From Pseudomonadota bacterium (GTDB taxonomy: Bacteria > Pseudomonadota > Gammaproteobacteria > Burkholderiales > Burkholderiaceae_C): a stretch of DNA of 16,078 nt. The notes under the pieces are model-generated. The model worked only from the letters and a program-made list of their open reading frames with translations, did no database searches and was not told where the DNA came from. Numbering within the stretch: the stretch's first letter is position 1; every line of letters starts with the position of its first letter. Shown here in pieces: positions 6,999-14,223 of the stretch. The stretch covers positions 1 to 16,078 of the forward strand of contig JAEZLX010000194.1 in assembly GCA_023415035.1 (NCBI GenBank), read 5' to 3'. Position numbers and translations under genes: made by a program.

Positions 6999-8183
6999 AT
7001 GAGCCGTGAAGTCGTCGTCGTCAGTGCCGTCCGTACCGCCATCGGTACCTTTGGCGGCAGCCTCAAGGACGTTTCCCCCACCGAGCTGGGCGCGCTGGTC
7101 GTGCGCGAGTCGCTGGCGCGCGCACAGACCGATGGCAAGGACGTGGGCCATGTGGTCTTCGGTCATGTGGTCAACACCGAGCCCAAGGACATGTACCTCT
7201 CGCGCGTGGCGGCCATCAACGGCGGCTGCGCCGAAGGCACACCCGCCTTCAACGTCAACCGCCTGTGCGGCTCGGGCCTGCAGGCCATTGTCTCGGCAAG
7301 CCAGTCCATCCTGCTGGGCGATGCCGACATCGCCATCGGTGGTGGCGCCGAGAACATGAGCCGTGCCCCGTTCGCCAGCCTGAACATGCGCTGGGGCTCG
7401 CGCATGGGCGACACCAAGATGGTGGACATGATGATCGGCGCCCTGCACGACCCGTTCCACACCATCCACATGGGTGTGACGGCCGAGAACATCGCGGCCA
7501 AGTGGGGCATCACGCGCGAGGACCAGGACAAGCTGGCCCTGGAAAGCCACAACCGCGCCCAAAAGGCCACCGAAGCGGGCTACTTCAAGGAACAGATCGT
7601 CCCGGTCATGCTCAAGACCCGCAAGGGCGAGATGGCCTATGACACCGACGAGCACTTCCGCGCCAACGCCACGATGGAAGACCTGGCCAAGCTCAAGCCG
7701 GTGTTCGTGAAGGAAAACGGCACCGTGACGGCCGGCAATGCCTCGGGCATCAACGACGCCGCCGCCGCCGTGGTGCTGATGGAAGCCGGTACCGCCAAGG
7801 CCCGCGGACTGCAGCCGATGGCGCGCCTGGTCAGCTACGCGCACGCCGGCGTGGACCCCAAGTACATGGGTATCGGCCCCGTGCCGGCCACCCAGCTGGC
7901 GCTGAAGAAGGCCGGCCTCGCGGTGGCCGACATCGACGTCGTCGAGGCCAACGAGGCGTTCGCCGCGCAGGCCTGCGCCGTCATCCGTGACCTGGGGCTG
8001 GATCCGGCGAAGGTCAACCCCAACGGTTCGGGCATCTCGCTGGGCCACCCCATCGGTGCCACCGGCGCCCTCATCACCGTCAAGGCGCTGCACGAGCTCA
8101 AGCGCATCGGCGGCCGCTACGCGCTGGTGACCATGTGCATCGGCGGCGGCCAGGGCATCGCCGCGATCTTCGAACGCCTCTGA
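6999..8183 (+). CDS. bktB: Beta-ketothiolase BktB (acetyl-CoA C-acyltransferase)
   Basis: 394-aa thiolase that condenses or cleaves beta-ketoacyl-CoA. The catalytic residues are all in place: C90 in NRLCGSG, H350 in SLGHPIGATGA and C380 in MCIGGGQG. Length, active-site numbering and long segments such as SREVVVVSAVRTAIGTFGG and GALHDPFH.IHMGVTAEN agree with BktB of Cupriavidus necator, which accepts C4 and C5 substrates and supplies 3-ketovaleryl-CoA for PHB-co-HV; the closeness supports BktB over PhaA. The start at 6999 is set by this N-terminus and an AAGGAG 9 nt upstream. The 67-bp leader and candidate promoter suggest transcription separate from the SDR gene. No phaC, phaB or phasin gene is in the window. 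Confidence 0.93.
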   Translation: MSREVVVVSAVRTAIGTFGGSLKDVSPTELGALVVRESLARAQTDGKDVGHVVFGHVVNTEPKDMYLSRVAAINGGCAEGTPAFNVNRLCGSGLQAIVSASQSILLGDADIAIGGGAENMSRAPFASLNMRWGSRMGDTKMVDMMIGALHDPFHTIHMGVTAENIAAKWGITREDQDKLALESHNRAQKATEAGYFKEQIVPVMLKTRKGEMAYDTDEHFRANATMEDLAKLKPVFVKENGTVTAGNASGINDAAAAVVLMEAGTAKARGLQPMARLVSYAHAGVDPKYMGIGPVPATQLALKKAGLAVADIDVVEANEAFAAQACAVIRDLGLDPAKVNPNGSGISLGHPIGATGALITVKALHELKRIGGRYALVTMCIGGGQGIAAIFERL

Positions 8184-8244
8184 GCCACGCCGACGCCTGC
8201 AGGACCGCGATTTCGCGCGGACTGCCAGGCGAAAGCATCGACCG

Positions 8245-8272
8245 GGGAACCTCCGGCCCCGGGGAGGGTCCC
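8245..8272 (+). terminator. Strong stem-loop downstream of bktB
   Basis: GGGAACCTCC (8245-8254) pairs with GGAGGGTCCC (8263-8272) in a 10-bp stem with one A-G mismatch and an 8-nt loop. There is no U-tract after it, so it is at best a weak terminator or a 3'-end stabiliser. It lies in the 132-bp gap between bktB and the DUF1232 gene. Confidence 0.35.
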
Positions 8273-8315
8273 ATCGTCGGTTGACGACCCACCATTTCCG
8301 GACCAGGAGGCCATC

Positions 8316-8576
8316 ATGTGGAAGCGACTGTCGGTGATATGGACGGCCATTCGTGGTGACGGCCGCGTGGCGTGGCAGGCGCTGCACCATCCGGCCACAC
8401 CCGCCTGGTTCAAGGGCGGCGTCGCGCTGCTGGTGCTGTACCTACTCTCGCCGGTGGACCTAGTGCCCGACGTGCTACCCATCGTCGGCGCCATGGACGA
8501 TCTAGTCATCGTGCCGCTGGCGCTGCGCTGGCTGATCTCGCGCCTGCCCGCGGCTGCGCGCCAACACAAGCCCTAA
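8316..8576 (+). CDS. DUF1232 (YkvA-type) small membrane protein
   Basis: 86-aa protein of unknown function. Residues 30-73 carry the DUF1232 signature, with the core SPVDLVPDVLPIVGAMDDL at 45-63 inside a hydrophobic region that probably forms one or two membrane segments. An AGGAGG ribosome-binding site lies 6 nt before the ATG. The gene converges on the dioxygenase gene 18 bp away. Four CTA leucine codons (8442, 8460, 8475 and 8502) occur within 63 bp, although CTA is rare in the neighbouring genes, which favour CTG and CTC. Family membership is sound; no specific function can be assigned. Confidence 0.88.
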   Translation: MWKRLSVIWTAIRGDGRVAWQALHHPATPAWFKGGVALLVLYLLSPVDLVPDVLPIVGAMDDLVIVPLALRWLISRLPAAARQHKP

Positions 8577-8594
8577 GCGCCTGCGTCCGGCCCT

Positions 8595-9338
8595 TCAGCT
8601 GCCTTGGAAGCCGTCCCGGCGGTAGGTCAGCACCAGGGTGTCGCGCCAGCCCATTTCACCCGGCCCCAGGGGCTGGATGGGCGTTGTCTCGTGGATCACG
8701 CGCGCATCGTCAAGCAGCAGCAGCGTCCAAGGGTGCTGCAGGGTGAATCGCTGGCCCGACGGGCCGTCCGACGCGAACACACGGCTTTCACCGCCCTTGA
8801 TCCGATGGCGGCCGACCATGAACACCGCGACCATGTCCACCCCGTCGCGGTGGGCCCCTTCAGGCGTCGGCCTTCCAATGCCGTCGGTGGTGTCGATGCG
8901 GAATGGGTGCGCCTCCACGTACCATGGCCGTGACCCGTGCAGGGCCGAGGCGGCCTCGCCAAGCCGCGCCAGCACGCGTGACCACACCGGCAGCGCCAGC
9001 GTGGCCGCCGTCATCGGCTCGAACCAGCGATCCATGCCACCGTGCAGCGCGTTGTACTCCACCGGTTGCCAGTGCGCCCGGTGCGGTACCTGTTCGATCG
9101 CCTGACCGTCCACCACGAAGCAGCTGTGCCGCCGCCGGCGGTAGCGACCGCCATCCTTCAGGTAGGCATCCGCCGGCAGGTCGTCCCAGGCGCAGTGCAG
9201 CTGCGCCAGATCGTCGGGGCTGGCCGGCAGCCAGCGCATCACTTCGTCCGGGTGAAGAACCGCATAGCCATGCGCCGCCAGCGCCTCCTCACAACGGTTC
9301 AACAGGACATAGGGCGGATCAAAGGCAATGTGGCTCAT
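8595..9338 (-). CDS. 2OG-Fe(II) dioxygenase, PF10014-like
   Basis: 247-aa predicted iron- and 2-oxoglutarate-dependent oxygenase. The iron facial triad is visible: H163 and D165 in GAHRDGVD, and H216 in ARVIHETTPI. R232 in WRDTLVLTYR is the likely 2-oxoglutarate-binding arginine. These motifs and their spacing fit the 2OG-Fe_Oxy_2 family, which includes E. coli BsmA and the free L-isoleucine 4-hydroxylase of Bacillus thuringiensis. A free amino acid is therefore a plausible substrate, but this is inference. The start at 9338 (MSHIAFDPPY) gives a family-like length, though no strong ribosome-binding site precedes it. It stands alone, divergent from hemerythrin and convergent with the DUF1232 gene. 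Confidence 0.85.
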   Translation of the reverse strand: MSHIAFDPPYVLLNRCEEALAAHGYAVLHPDEVMRWLPASPDDLAQLHCAWDDLPADAYLKDGGRYRRRRHSCFVVDGQAIEQVPHRAHWQPVEYNALHGGMDRWFEPMTAATLALPVWSRVLARLGEAASALHGSRPWYVEAHPFRIDTTDGIGRPTPEGAHRDGVDMVAVFMVGRHRIKGGESRVFASDGPSGQRFTLQHPWTLLLLDDARVIHETTPIQPLGPGEMGWRDTLVLTYRRDGFQGS

Positions 9339-9365
9339 GACCGTCAGTGTACGCCCGGGCCTTGG

Positions 9366-9428
9366 CTGACCTGGATCAGCCCGGCGCGACACCCTCTTGC
9401 CGGAAGGCCTGTTTCTGCGCTGGATCAA
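9366..9428. promoter_or_regulatory. Two FNR/Anr-like sites between dioxygenase and hemerythrin genes
   Basis: In the 144-bp divergent region, CTGACCTGGATCAG (9366-9379) fits the FNR pattern TTGAT-N4-ATCAA at seven of ten positions and keeps the core TGA-N6-TCA. CTGCGCTGGATCAA (9415-9428) has a perfect right half and a poor left half. The centres are 49 bp apart. The first site also lies in a larger inverted repeat GGCTGA-N6-TCAGCC (9364-9381). I see no convincing -10 for hemerythrin; TACACT (9346-9351, minus) could be one for the dioxygenase gene. Confidence 0.33.
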
Positions 9429-9482
9429 GATGCCGGTGCGCCCGGGGTGCCAAGCTTGCGCCCTGTTGCGCAGGAGACACCC

Positions 9483-9914
9483 GTGATACCCATCCGCTGG
9501 ACCGACGACCTGGCCCTGGGCTTCGAGCCGCTGGACCAGATGCACCGTGATTTCATCGGCGTGCTGGCCCGTGCCCAGACCGCCGACGACGCCACCCTGC
9601 CCGAGGCCTGGAACCGTGTGGTGGCCCAGGCCTGCGCGCAGTTCGACGTCGAGGACGCCCGCATGCGGGACACCGGCTTTGCCGCAGCCAACGCACACAT
9701 CACCCAACACCGCGTGGTGCTCAACGTGCTGCGCGAAGGCATCGCCCACGCGCGCCAAGGGCGTCTGAATGCGGTGCGCGAAATGGCCGACGAACTCGCA
9801 TCATGGTTCAGCAAACACACCCAGACGCACGATGCGGCACTGGCTTTGCACCTGCGCCGCCACAGCACGCAGGAGACGTCGCCTCTACCCGGGCCGATAC
9901 GCCAGACTCCCTGA
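9483..9914 (+). CDS. Single-domain hemerythrin-like protein with one altered iron ligand
   Basis: 143-aa protein, almost entirely one hemerythrin four-helix bundle, the diiron fold that binds O2 in bacteriohemerythrins. Expected ligands are present at H21 (DQMHRDF), E57 (VED), H72 and H76 (AHITQH), H112 and D117 (KHTQTHD). The remaining ligand, normally the histidine in HFxxEE, is glutamine Q53 (AQFDVED, codon CAG at 9639-9641). Whether it still holds two irons is unclear. The start is GTG at 9483 with AGGAG 8 nt upstream, giving the usual N-terminus IPIRWTDDLALG. No chemoreceptor or cyclase domain is attached. The divergent region upstream contains FNR-like sites, consistent with an oxygen-related role. 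Confidence 0.9.
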   Translation: MIPIRWTDDLALGFEPLDQMHRDFIGVLARAQTADDATLPEAWNRVVAQACAQFDVEDARMRDTGFAAANAHITQHRVVLNVLREGIAHARQGRLNAVREMADELASWFSKHTQTHDAALALHLRRHSTQETSPLPGPIRQTP

Positions 9915-9921
9915 TCGCACG

Positions 9922-9973
9922 TTCCCGAGTGAGGGAAACCATGGTGCCCGCTTGGGCACCTGCTCGCTATATT
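9922..9973 (+). promoter_or_regulatory. Inverted repeats and -10-like element upstream of the DUF2189 gene
   Basis: Two inverted repeats follow the hemerythrin stop: TTCCC-N6-GGGAA (9922-9937) and the perfect GGTGCCC-GCTT-GGGCACC (9943-9960). A TATATT hexamer (9968-9973, five of six matches to TATAAT) starts 8 bp after the second repeat, 26 bp before the DUF2189 ATG, and no normal -35 is visible where the repeat sits. The second repeat could be a terminator stem for hemerythrin (no U-tract) or an operator over the promoter. Confidence 0.4.
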
Positions 9974-9998
9974 GGTCCACAGACAGGAGTCACCGACC

Positions 9999-10841
9999 AT
10001 GGCCGAGGCGATCCACACCACCCCGTCGCCGGACGATCCGTCCACATCCGGGCAACAAACCCCTGCCGACGAGAATCCGCCAGCGGACACTTCGGTGTTC
10101 TTGATCCCGCTGGCCACGCTGGGCCCGGCCGCCCCGCTCCACTGGCTGCGGCTGGGCTGGGAAGACTTTCGCCGCTGTCCCCGCGTCGGCCTGTTCTACG
10201 GCCTGTGCTTCTTCGCCATGGGGCACGCGCTGCTGGCGGTGTTCCAGCGGGCCCCCGAATATGTGCTGGCGCTCAGCGCGGGCTTCCTGCTCATGGGACC
10301 GTTTCTGTGCCTCGGCCTGTACGACGCCAGCCGTGCCCTGCAGACACCCGGACAACGGCCTTCGCTGCGTGCCTCGCTCAAGGCCTGGCAGCCCACCAAG
10401 GGCACCATGGCCATCTTCGCGGGCGTGCTGCTGATCCTGGAAATGCTCTGGGGCCGAGCCGCGCTGGTGGTGTTCGCGGTCAGCTTCAACACCATGCCCG
10501 GCAAGGCCAGGCTAATGGACCTGCTGCTTGCGCCCGAGAACCTGGGTTTCCTCGTCACCTACGTGGCCGTCGGCGCCATCTTCGCGGGTCTGATCTTCGT
10601 GACCAGCGTGATCTCGATCCCAATGATTCTGGACCGGCGTGTCGATGCCGTGTCGGCTGGCCTGACCAGCATCCGCGCCTGCCTGCAGAACCCGGGCGTG
10701 ATGCTGCTGTGGGGGGCGCTGATCACCGGCATCATCGTGCTGTCGATGCTGCCGGCCTTCCTGGGCCTGCTCGTTGCCGGACCGGTCATCGGCCACGCCA
10801 CCTGGCATGCCTACCGGCACGCCGTGGGGCCGGCTGACTGA
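9999..10841 (+). CDS. DUF2189 integral membrane protein
   Basis: 280-aa protein with a hydrophilic, proline-rich N-terminal stretch (1-32) and then about five or six predicted membrane segments (roughly 63-82, 86-106, 136-163, 183-210 and 233-262). The segment after the N-terminus, PLHWLRLGWEDFRRCPRVGL, and the overall layout match DUF2189, an uncharacterised family common in Proteobacteria. The start at 9999 follows an AGGAG about 10 nt upstream. The gene ends 9 bp from the convergent acyl-CoA ligase gene. No function can be assigned from sequence or neighbours. Confidence 0.85.
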   Translation: MAEAIHTTPSPDDPSTSGQQTPADENPPADTSVFLIPLATLGPAAPLHWLRLGWEDFRRCPRVGLFYGLCFFAMGHALLAVFQRAPEYVLALSAGFLLMGPFLCLGLYDASRALQTPGQRPSLRASLKAWQPTKGTMAIFAGVLLILEMLWGRAALVVFAVSFNTMPGKARLMDLLLAPENLGFLVTYVAVGAIFAGLIFVTSVISIPMILDRRVDAVSAGLTSIRACLQNPGVMLLWGALITGIIVLSMLPAFLGLLVAGPVIGHATWHAYRHAVGPAD

Positions 10842-10850
10842 TCTGGACGG

Positions 10851-12563
10851 TCAGGCCTCGCCGCCTTCCTGCTCCTGCAGGAGCCGCCACATCACCTTGC
10901 CGCTGCCGCTCTTGGGCAGGGCATCGGCGAACTGCACCACACGCGGCGCCTTGTACACCGCCATGTGTTCGCGACACCAGTCGATGATCTCCTGCTCGGT
11001 GACCTTGCCCCGCGCCTCCTGGCGCAGCACCACCACGGCCTTGACGCTCTCGCCGCGGTAGGCATCGCGTGTGGCGATGACACAGGCCTCGGCGATAGCC
11101 GGGTGGCGGAACATCAGTGCTTCCACCTCCGCCGGCCAGACTTTGTAGCCGCTGGCATTGATCATGCGCTTGAGCCGGTCGGTGATGAAGAAGTACCCGT
11201 CCTCGTCAACCCGCCCCAGATCACCCGAACGGAACCAGCGCCGTCCGTCGAACTCGATAAAGGCGGCTTCGGTCGCCTCCGGGCGCTTCCAGTAGCCCTT
11301 GAACACCGACGGGCCACGGATGATGATTTCGCCGGCCTCGCCCACCGGCATCTCCGTCAGGGTTTCGGGATCCACCACGCGCGCCTCGGTGCTCATGAAC
11401 GGAATGCCCAGGCATTGCTGCTTGGGCGCGTCGGGCGGGTTGTTGTGCGAGGGCGCGGCAGTCTCGGTCAGGCCATAGCCCTCGGCATAACGCAGGCCGT
11501 ACAGGTCCAGGAGCTTTTGCGCGATCGCCTGCGGCATGGCTGCGCCACCACCGCCGATGAACTGCAGGCTGCTCAGGTCGTACTGGTCGAAGCGCGGGCT
11601 GGCCAGCAGGTCGATCACCATCGTCGGAATGTTGCTCCAGTTGGTGACACGCCAGGCGGAGATCAGCCGGCCGGCCAGATCGCGGTCCCACCGCGGCATG
11701 AGGACCAGCGTGGCACCGATGTACAGGCCCGCGTGCATGCCCACCACCATGCCGGTGATGTGGAACATGGGCACCACCACCAGCGACACCGTCTCGGACG
11801 AGCTGTTGCCCCACAGGCAGCAGGCAACGGCGTTGTGCATGATGGTCGAATGGGTGTGCATGCATCCCTTGGGCAGGCCCGTGGTGCCGCTGGTGTAGGG
11901 CAGCACGCACAGGTCGTCCGGCCCGCGGTCGTGCGGCGGGACCGCACCGGTGCAGGCCAGCGCGTCGGCCCAGTCGGCCACCGTGCCGCCGGGCATGACG
12001 GGCAGCGGATGGCGCGTCAGCAGCCAGGGCTGCCAGGCCTCGGGCACCTCGGCCTCGGGCCCCATGGCGTCGTGGTAATGCGAGACCACCAGGTGCGTGA
12101 GCCGCTGCGAATCAGGCAGCGCCTCGTTGGCCTGCAGCAGTTCGCCCGCCAGGTCGGCCGCGCAGATGGCCACCTTCGCGTCCGGATCGGTGATGTAGTG
12201 CTTGAGCTCCTCGGCACGGTTCATCGGATTGACCGGCACGACGACGGCATTGGCGCGCAGGATGGCGTAATAGGCCAGGATCCACTGCGGACTGTTCTGC
12301 ATGAACAGGATCACCCGGTCGCCCGCCTGCACGCCATGGGCGTGCAGGTGCGCCGCTAGATGCTCGGCCTGGTCATGAAGCTCGCGGTAGGTGGTGTGCC
12401 GGTCGAAGAACACCAGCGCCGGCTTGTCCGGGTAGCGGCGCGCGCTGACCTCAAGGTTGTGCCACAGCGACGTCGCGGGCACCGTGATGCGGTGCGGCAG
12501 GCGCCGGGGCCAGAAACGGTGGTGCGGGCGCAGCTCCGGCTCGCCCGTCGTCATGTCGCTCAT
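10851..12563 (-). CDS. Acyl-CoA ligase (AMP-forming), probable fatty-acid--CoA ligase
   Basis: 570-aa adenylate-forming enzyme. The ATP-binding P-loop YTSGTTGLPKG lies at 223-233, YGLTETAA at 363-370, and GD at 447-448 in FRSGDLGRVDEDGY. The hinge region DRLKRMINASGYKVWPAEVE follows, and the C-terminal catalytic lysine is K556 in KSGSGKVMWR. It activates a carboxylic acid as acyl-AMP and transfers it to CoA. Length and motifs suit medium- or long-chain fatty acids, but chain length cannot be fixed by eye. The start at 12563 has GGAGGAG 7 nt upstream; an in-frame ATG at 12602 lacks such a site. It lies 152 bp downstream of gltL on the same strand, behind a possible stem-loop, and looks monocistronic. 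Confidence 0.92.
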   Translation of the reverse strand: MSDMTTGEPELRPHHRFWPRRLPHRITVPATSLWHNLEVSARRYPDKPALVFFDRHTTYRELHDQAEHLAAHLHAHGVQAGDRVILFMQNSPQWILAYYAILRANAVVVPVNPMNRAEELKHYITDPDAKVAICAADLAGELLQANEALPDSQRLTHLVVSHYHDAMGPEAEVPEAWQPWLLTRHPLPVMPGGTVADWADALACTGAVPPHDRGPDDLCVLPYTSGTTGLPKGCMHTHSTIMHNAVACCLWGNSSSETVSLVVVPMFHITGMVVGMHAGLYIGATLVLMPRWDRDLAGRLISAWRVTNWSNIPTMVIDLLASPRFDQYDLSSLQFIGGGGAAMPQAIAQKLLDLYGLRYAEGYGLTETAAPSHNNPPDAPKQQCLGIPFMSTEARVVDPETLTEMPVGEAGEIIIRGPSVFKGYWKRPEATEAAFIEFDGRRWFRSGDLGRVDEDGYFFITDRLKRMINASGYKVWPAEVEALMFRHPAIAEACVIATRDAYRGESVKAVVVLRQEARGKVTEQEIIDWCREHMAVYKAPRVVQFADALPKSGSGKVMWRLLQEQEGGEA

Positions 12564-12695
12564 GCCTGTCTCCTCCGTCGGGACCGCCATCGCGTACGGC
12601 ACGCGATGCCGAGCCGGAGCCAGATTACATGAGCCGCCGCGGGCACCGAATCCGCATCAACCCCGCTTCCTGTCACGAACGGGACGATGCGGCCC

Positions 12696-12710
12696 GGTGC
12701 CGCAGGCACC
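12696..12710 (-). terminator. Possible weak stem-loop after gltL
   Basis: GGTGCC (12696-12701) and GGCACC (12705-12710) form a 6-bp perfect stem with a 3-nt loop, 5 bp past the gltL stop codon. No U-tract follows on the minus strand, so it may mark the end of the glt operon only weakly. The rest of 12564-12715 holds the ligase ribosome-binding site and no clear promoter. Confidence 0.3.
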
Positions 12711-12715
12711 CTGCA

Positions 12716-13465
12716 TCAATGCTGCAGGATCTTGTCGAGGAAGTCCTTGGTGCGCGGCTGGCGGTTCTCCGGATGGCCGAAGAACTCCTCCTTGGAGCAG
12801 TCTTCCAGGATGCGGCCGCCGACGTCGATGAAGATCACGCGGCTGGCAACCTTTCGCGCGAAGCCCATCTCGTGGGTCACGCACATCATGGTCATGCCTT
12901 CCTTGGCCAGGCTGACCATGACGTCGAGCACCTCCCCCACCATCTCGGGGTCGAGCGCCGACGTGGGCTCGTCGAACAGCATCACGATCGGGTCCATCGA
13001 CAGTGCGCGCGCAATCGCCACGCGCTGCTGCTGGCCACCGGAGAGCTGGCCCGGGAACTTGTCCTTGTGCGCCATCAGGCCCACGCGGTCCAGCATCTTC
13101 AGGCCACGCTGCCTGGCCTCGTCGATGCTGCGGCCCAGCACCTTCACCTGCGCAATGGTCAGGTTCTCCGTCACCGACAGGTGCGGGAAGAGTTCGAAGT
13201 GCTGGAACACCATCCCCACCTTCGAGCGCAGCTTGGGCAGGTCGGTTTTCGGATCGTTGACCTTGATGCCGTTGACGATGATCTCGCCTTTCTGGATGGG
13301 CTCCAGACCGTTGACGGTCTTGATGAGCGTGGACTTGCCCGAGCCCGACGGGCCGCAGACCACCACCACGTCGCCCTTGTTGATGCTCACGTTGCACTCG
13401 TTGAGCACCTGCACGGGCCCGTACCACTTGGACACGCCCTTGATTTCGATCATTTTTTCAGACAT
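12716..13465 (-). CDS. gltL: Glutamate/aspartate-type ABC transporter ATP-binding protein
   Basis: 249-aa ATPase that powers the GltJK permease. All motifs are intact: Walker A GPSGSGKST at 38-46, Q-loop Q88, signature LSGGQQQR at 141-148, Walker B VMLFDE at 161-166 and the H-loop histidine H198. The polar amino-acid uptake subfamily is shown by VSKWYGPVQVL near the start and by the high resemblance to GltL/GlnQ/AatP. The start at 13465 (MSEKMIEIKG) is preferred over the internal ATG at 13453 because AGGAG lies 6 nt before it. It is the last gene of gltIJKL, 26 bp after gltK. Substrate specificity is set by GltI, so the symbol follows operon context. Confidence 0.93.
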   Translation of the reverse strand: MSEKMIEIKGVSKWYGPVQVLNECNVSINKGDVVVVCGPSGSGKSTLIKTVNGLEPIQKGEIIVNGIKVNDPKTDLPKLRSKVGMVFQHFELFPHLSVTENLTIAQVKVLGRSIDEARQRGLKMLDRVGLMAHKDKFPGQLSGGQQQRVAIARALSMDPIVMLFDEPTSALDPEMVGEVLDVMVSLAKEGMTMMCVTHEMGFARKVASRVIFIDVGGRILEDCSKEEFFGHPENRQPRTKDFLDKILQH

Positions 13466-13491
13466 GAATGACTCCTGTGACGCGTCCCTGT

Positions 13492-14157
13492 TCAGCGGAT
13501 GATGGCAATTTTCTTGTGCAGCCGCTTCACGAAATACGACAGGGAGAAGCAGATCACGAAATAGACAACGGCCGCCAGCAGGTAGCTTTCGGTCGGCCGG
13601 CCGAAGTTCTTGCCGGCGGTCTCGAAGCCCTTGAGCAGGTCGTAGGCCCCGATGGCGTACACCAGAGAGGTGTCCTGGAACAGGATGATGGTCTGCGTCA
13701 GCAGCACCGGCAGCATGTTGCGGAACGCCTGCGGGAGGATCACCAGCTTCATGTTCTGGGCATAGGTCATGCCCAGCGCCTGACCGGCGAAAACCTGGCC
13801 GCGCGGAATCGACTGGATGCCCGCGCGCATGATCTCGCTGAAGTAGGCCGCCTCGAAGGCGATGAAGGTGATGATCGCCGAGGTCTCGGCCCCGATGGGC
13901 CGCCCGACGATGAAGGGCACCAGCAGGAAAAAGCCCAGGATCACCATCACCAGCGGGATGGAGCGCATCCCGTTGACGTAGAAGGCCGCAGGCGCATCGA
14001 GCCACTTGCGGCCGGACAGGCGCATCAGCGCCAGCAGCGTGCCGAAGAAGATGCCACCCAGGGTCGCCACAGCCGTCAGGAAGACGCTGAAGTAAAAGCC
14101 CTTGACGACGAAGTTGGAGATGACATCCCAGTTGTAGAAACCGAAGTCCAGGTTCAT
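13492..14157 (-). CDS. gltK: Glutamate/aspartate-type ABC transporter permease GltK
   Basis: 221-aa inner-membrane permease of the HisMQ type. It has about five membrane segments (roughly 17-45, 64-84, 91-107, 149-168 and 195-212) and the cytoplasmic coupling loop FSEIMRAGIQSIPRGQ plus ALGM at about 106-130, which docks on the ATPase. The N-terminus MNLDFGFYNWDVI resembles GltK. A GGAGG ribosome-binding site precedes the ATG at 14157. It forms the channel together with GltJ. Confidence 0.92.
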   Translation of the reverse strand: MNLDFGFYNWDVISNFVVKGFYFSVFLTAVATLGGIFFGTLLALMRLSGRKWLDAPAAFYVNGMRSIPLVMVILGFFLLVPFIVGRPIGAETSAIITFIAFEAAYFSEIMRAGIQSIPRGQVFAGQALGMTYAQNMKLVILPQAFRNMLPVLLTQTIILFQDTSLVYAIGAYDLLKGFETAGKNFGRPTESYLLAAVVYFVICFSLSYFVKRLHKKIAIIR

Positions 14158-14183
14158 GTCAGGCCTCCCTCCGGCCGGCGAAG

Positions 14184-14197
14184 GCGCCCGCGGGCGC
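14184..14197. repeat. Perfect 14-bp palindrome between gltJ and gltK
   Basis: GCGCCCGCGGGCGC is a perfect inverted repeat without a loop in the 66-bp spacer between gltJ and gltK. It could stabilise the upstream mRNA end or reduce read-through, but it has no U-tract. In such GC-rich DNA a palindrome of this length may also arise by chance. Confidence 0.4.
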
Positions 14198-14223
14198 GCG
14201 ATGGACGGGGTTGCGCTGCATCA

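Noticed and set aside
6155..8183. SDR gene plus bktB as a PHA-type reductase/thiolase pair
   Set aside because: The SDR resembles sepiapterin/benzil reductases rather than PhaB, and bktB has its own leader, so a shared pathway is not supported.
6840..8390. 516-codon minus-strand frame opposite bktB
   Set aside because: Antisense shadow of a well-supported thiolase gene, running past the gene ends without any domain.
10832..10856. Possible bidirectional stem CTGAC/GTCAG between the convergent DUF2189 and ligase genes
   Set aside because: Only five pairs with an 11-nt loop and no U-tract on either strand; too weak to call a terminator.
10965..12359. Long plus-strand frame opposite the acyl-CoA ligase gene
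   Set aside because: Composition is low-complexity and antisense-like, with no recognisable motif, and the ligase on the other strand is unambiguous.
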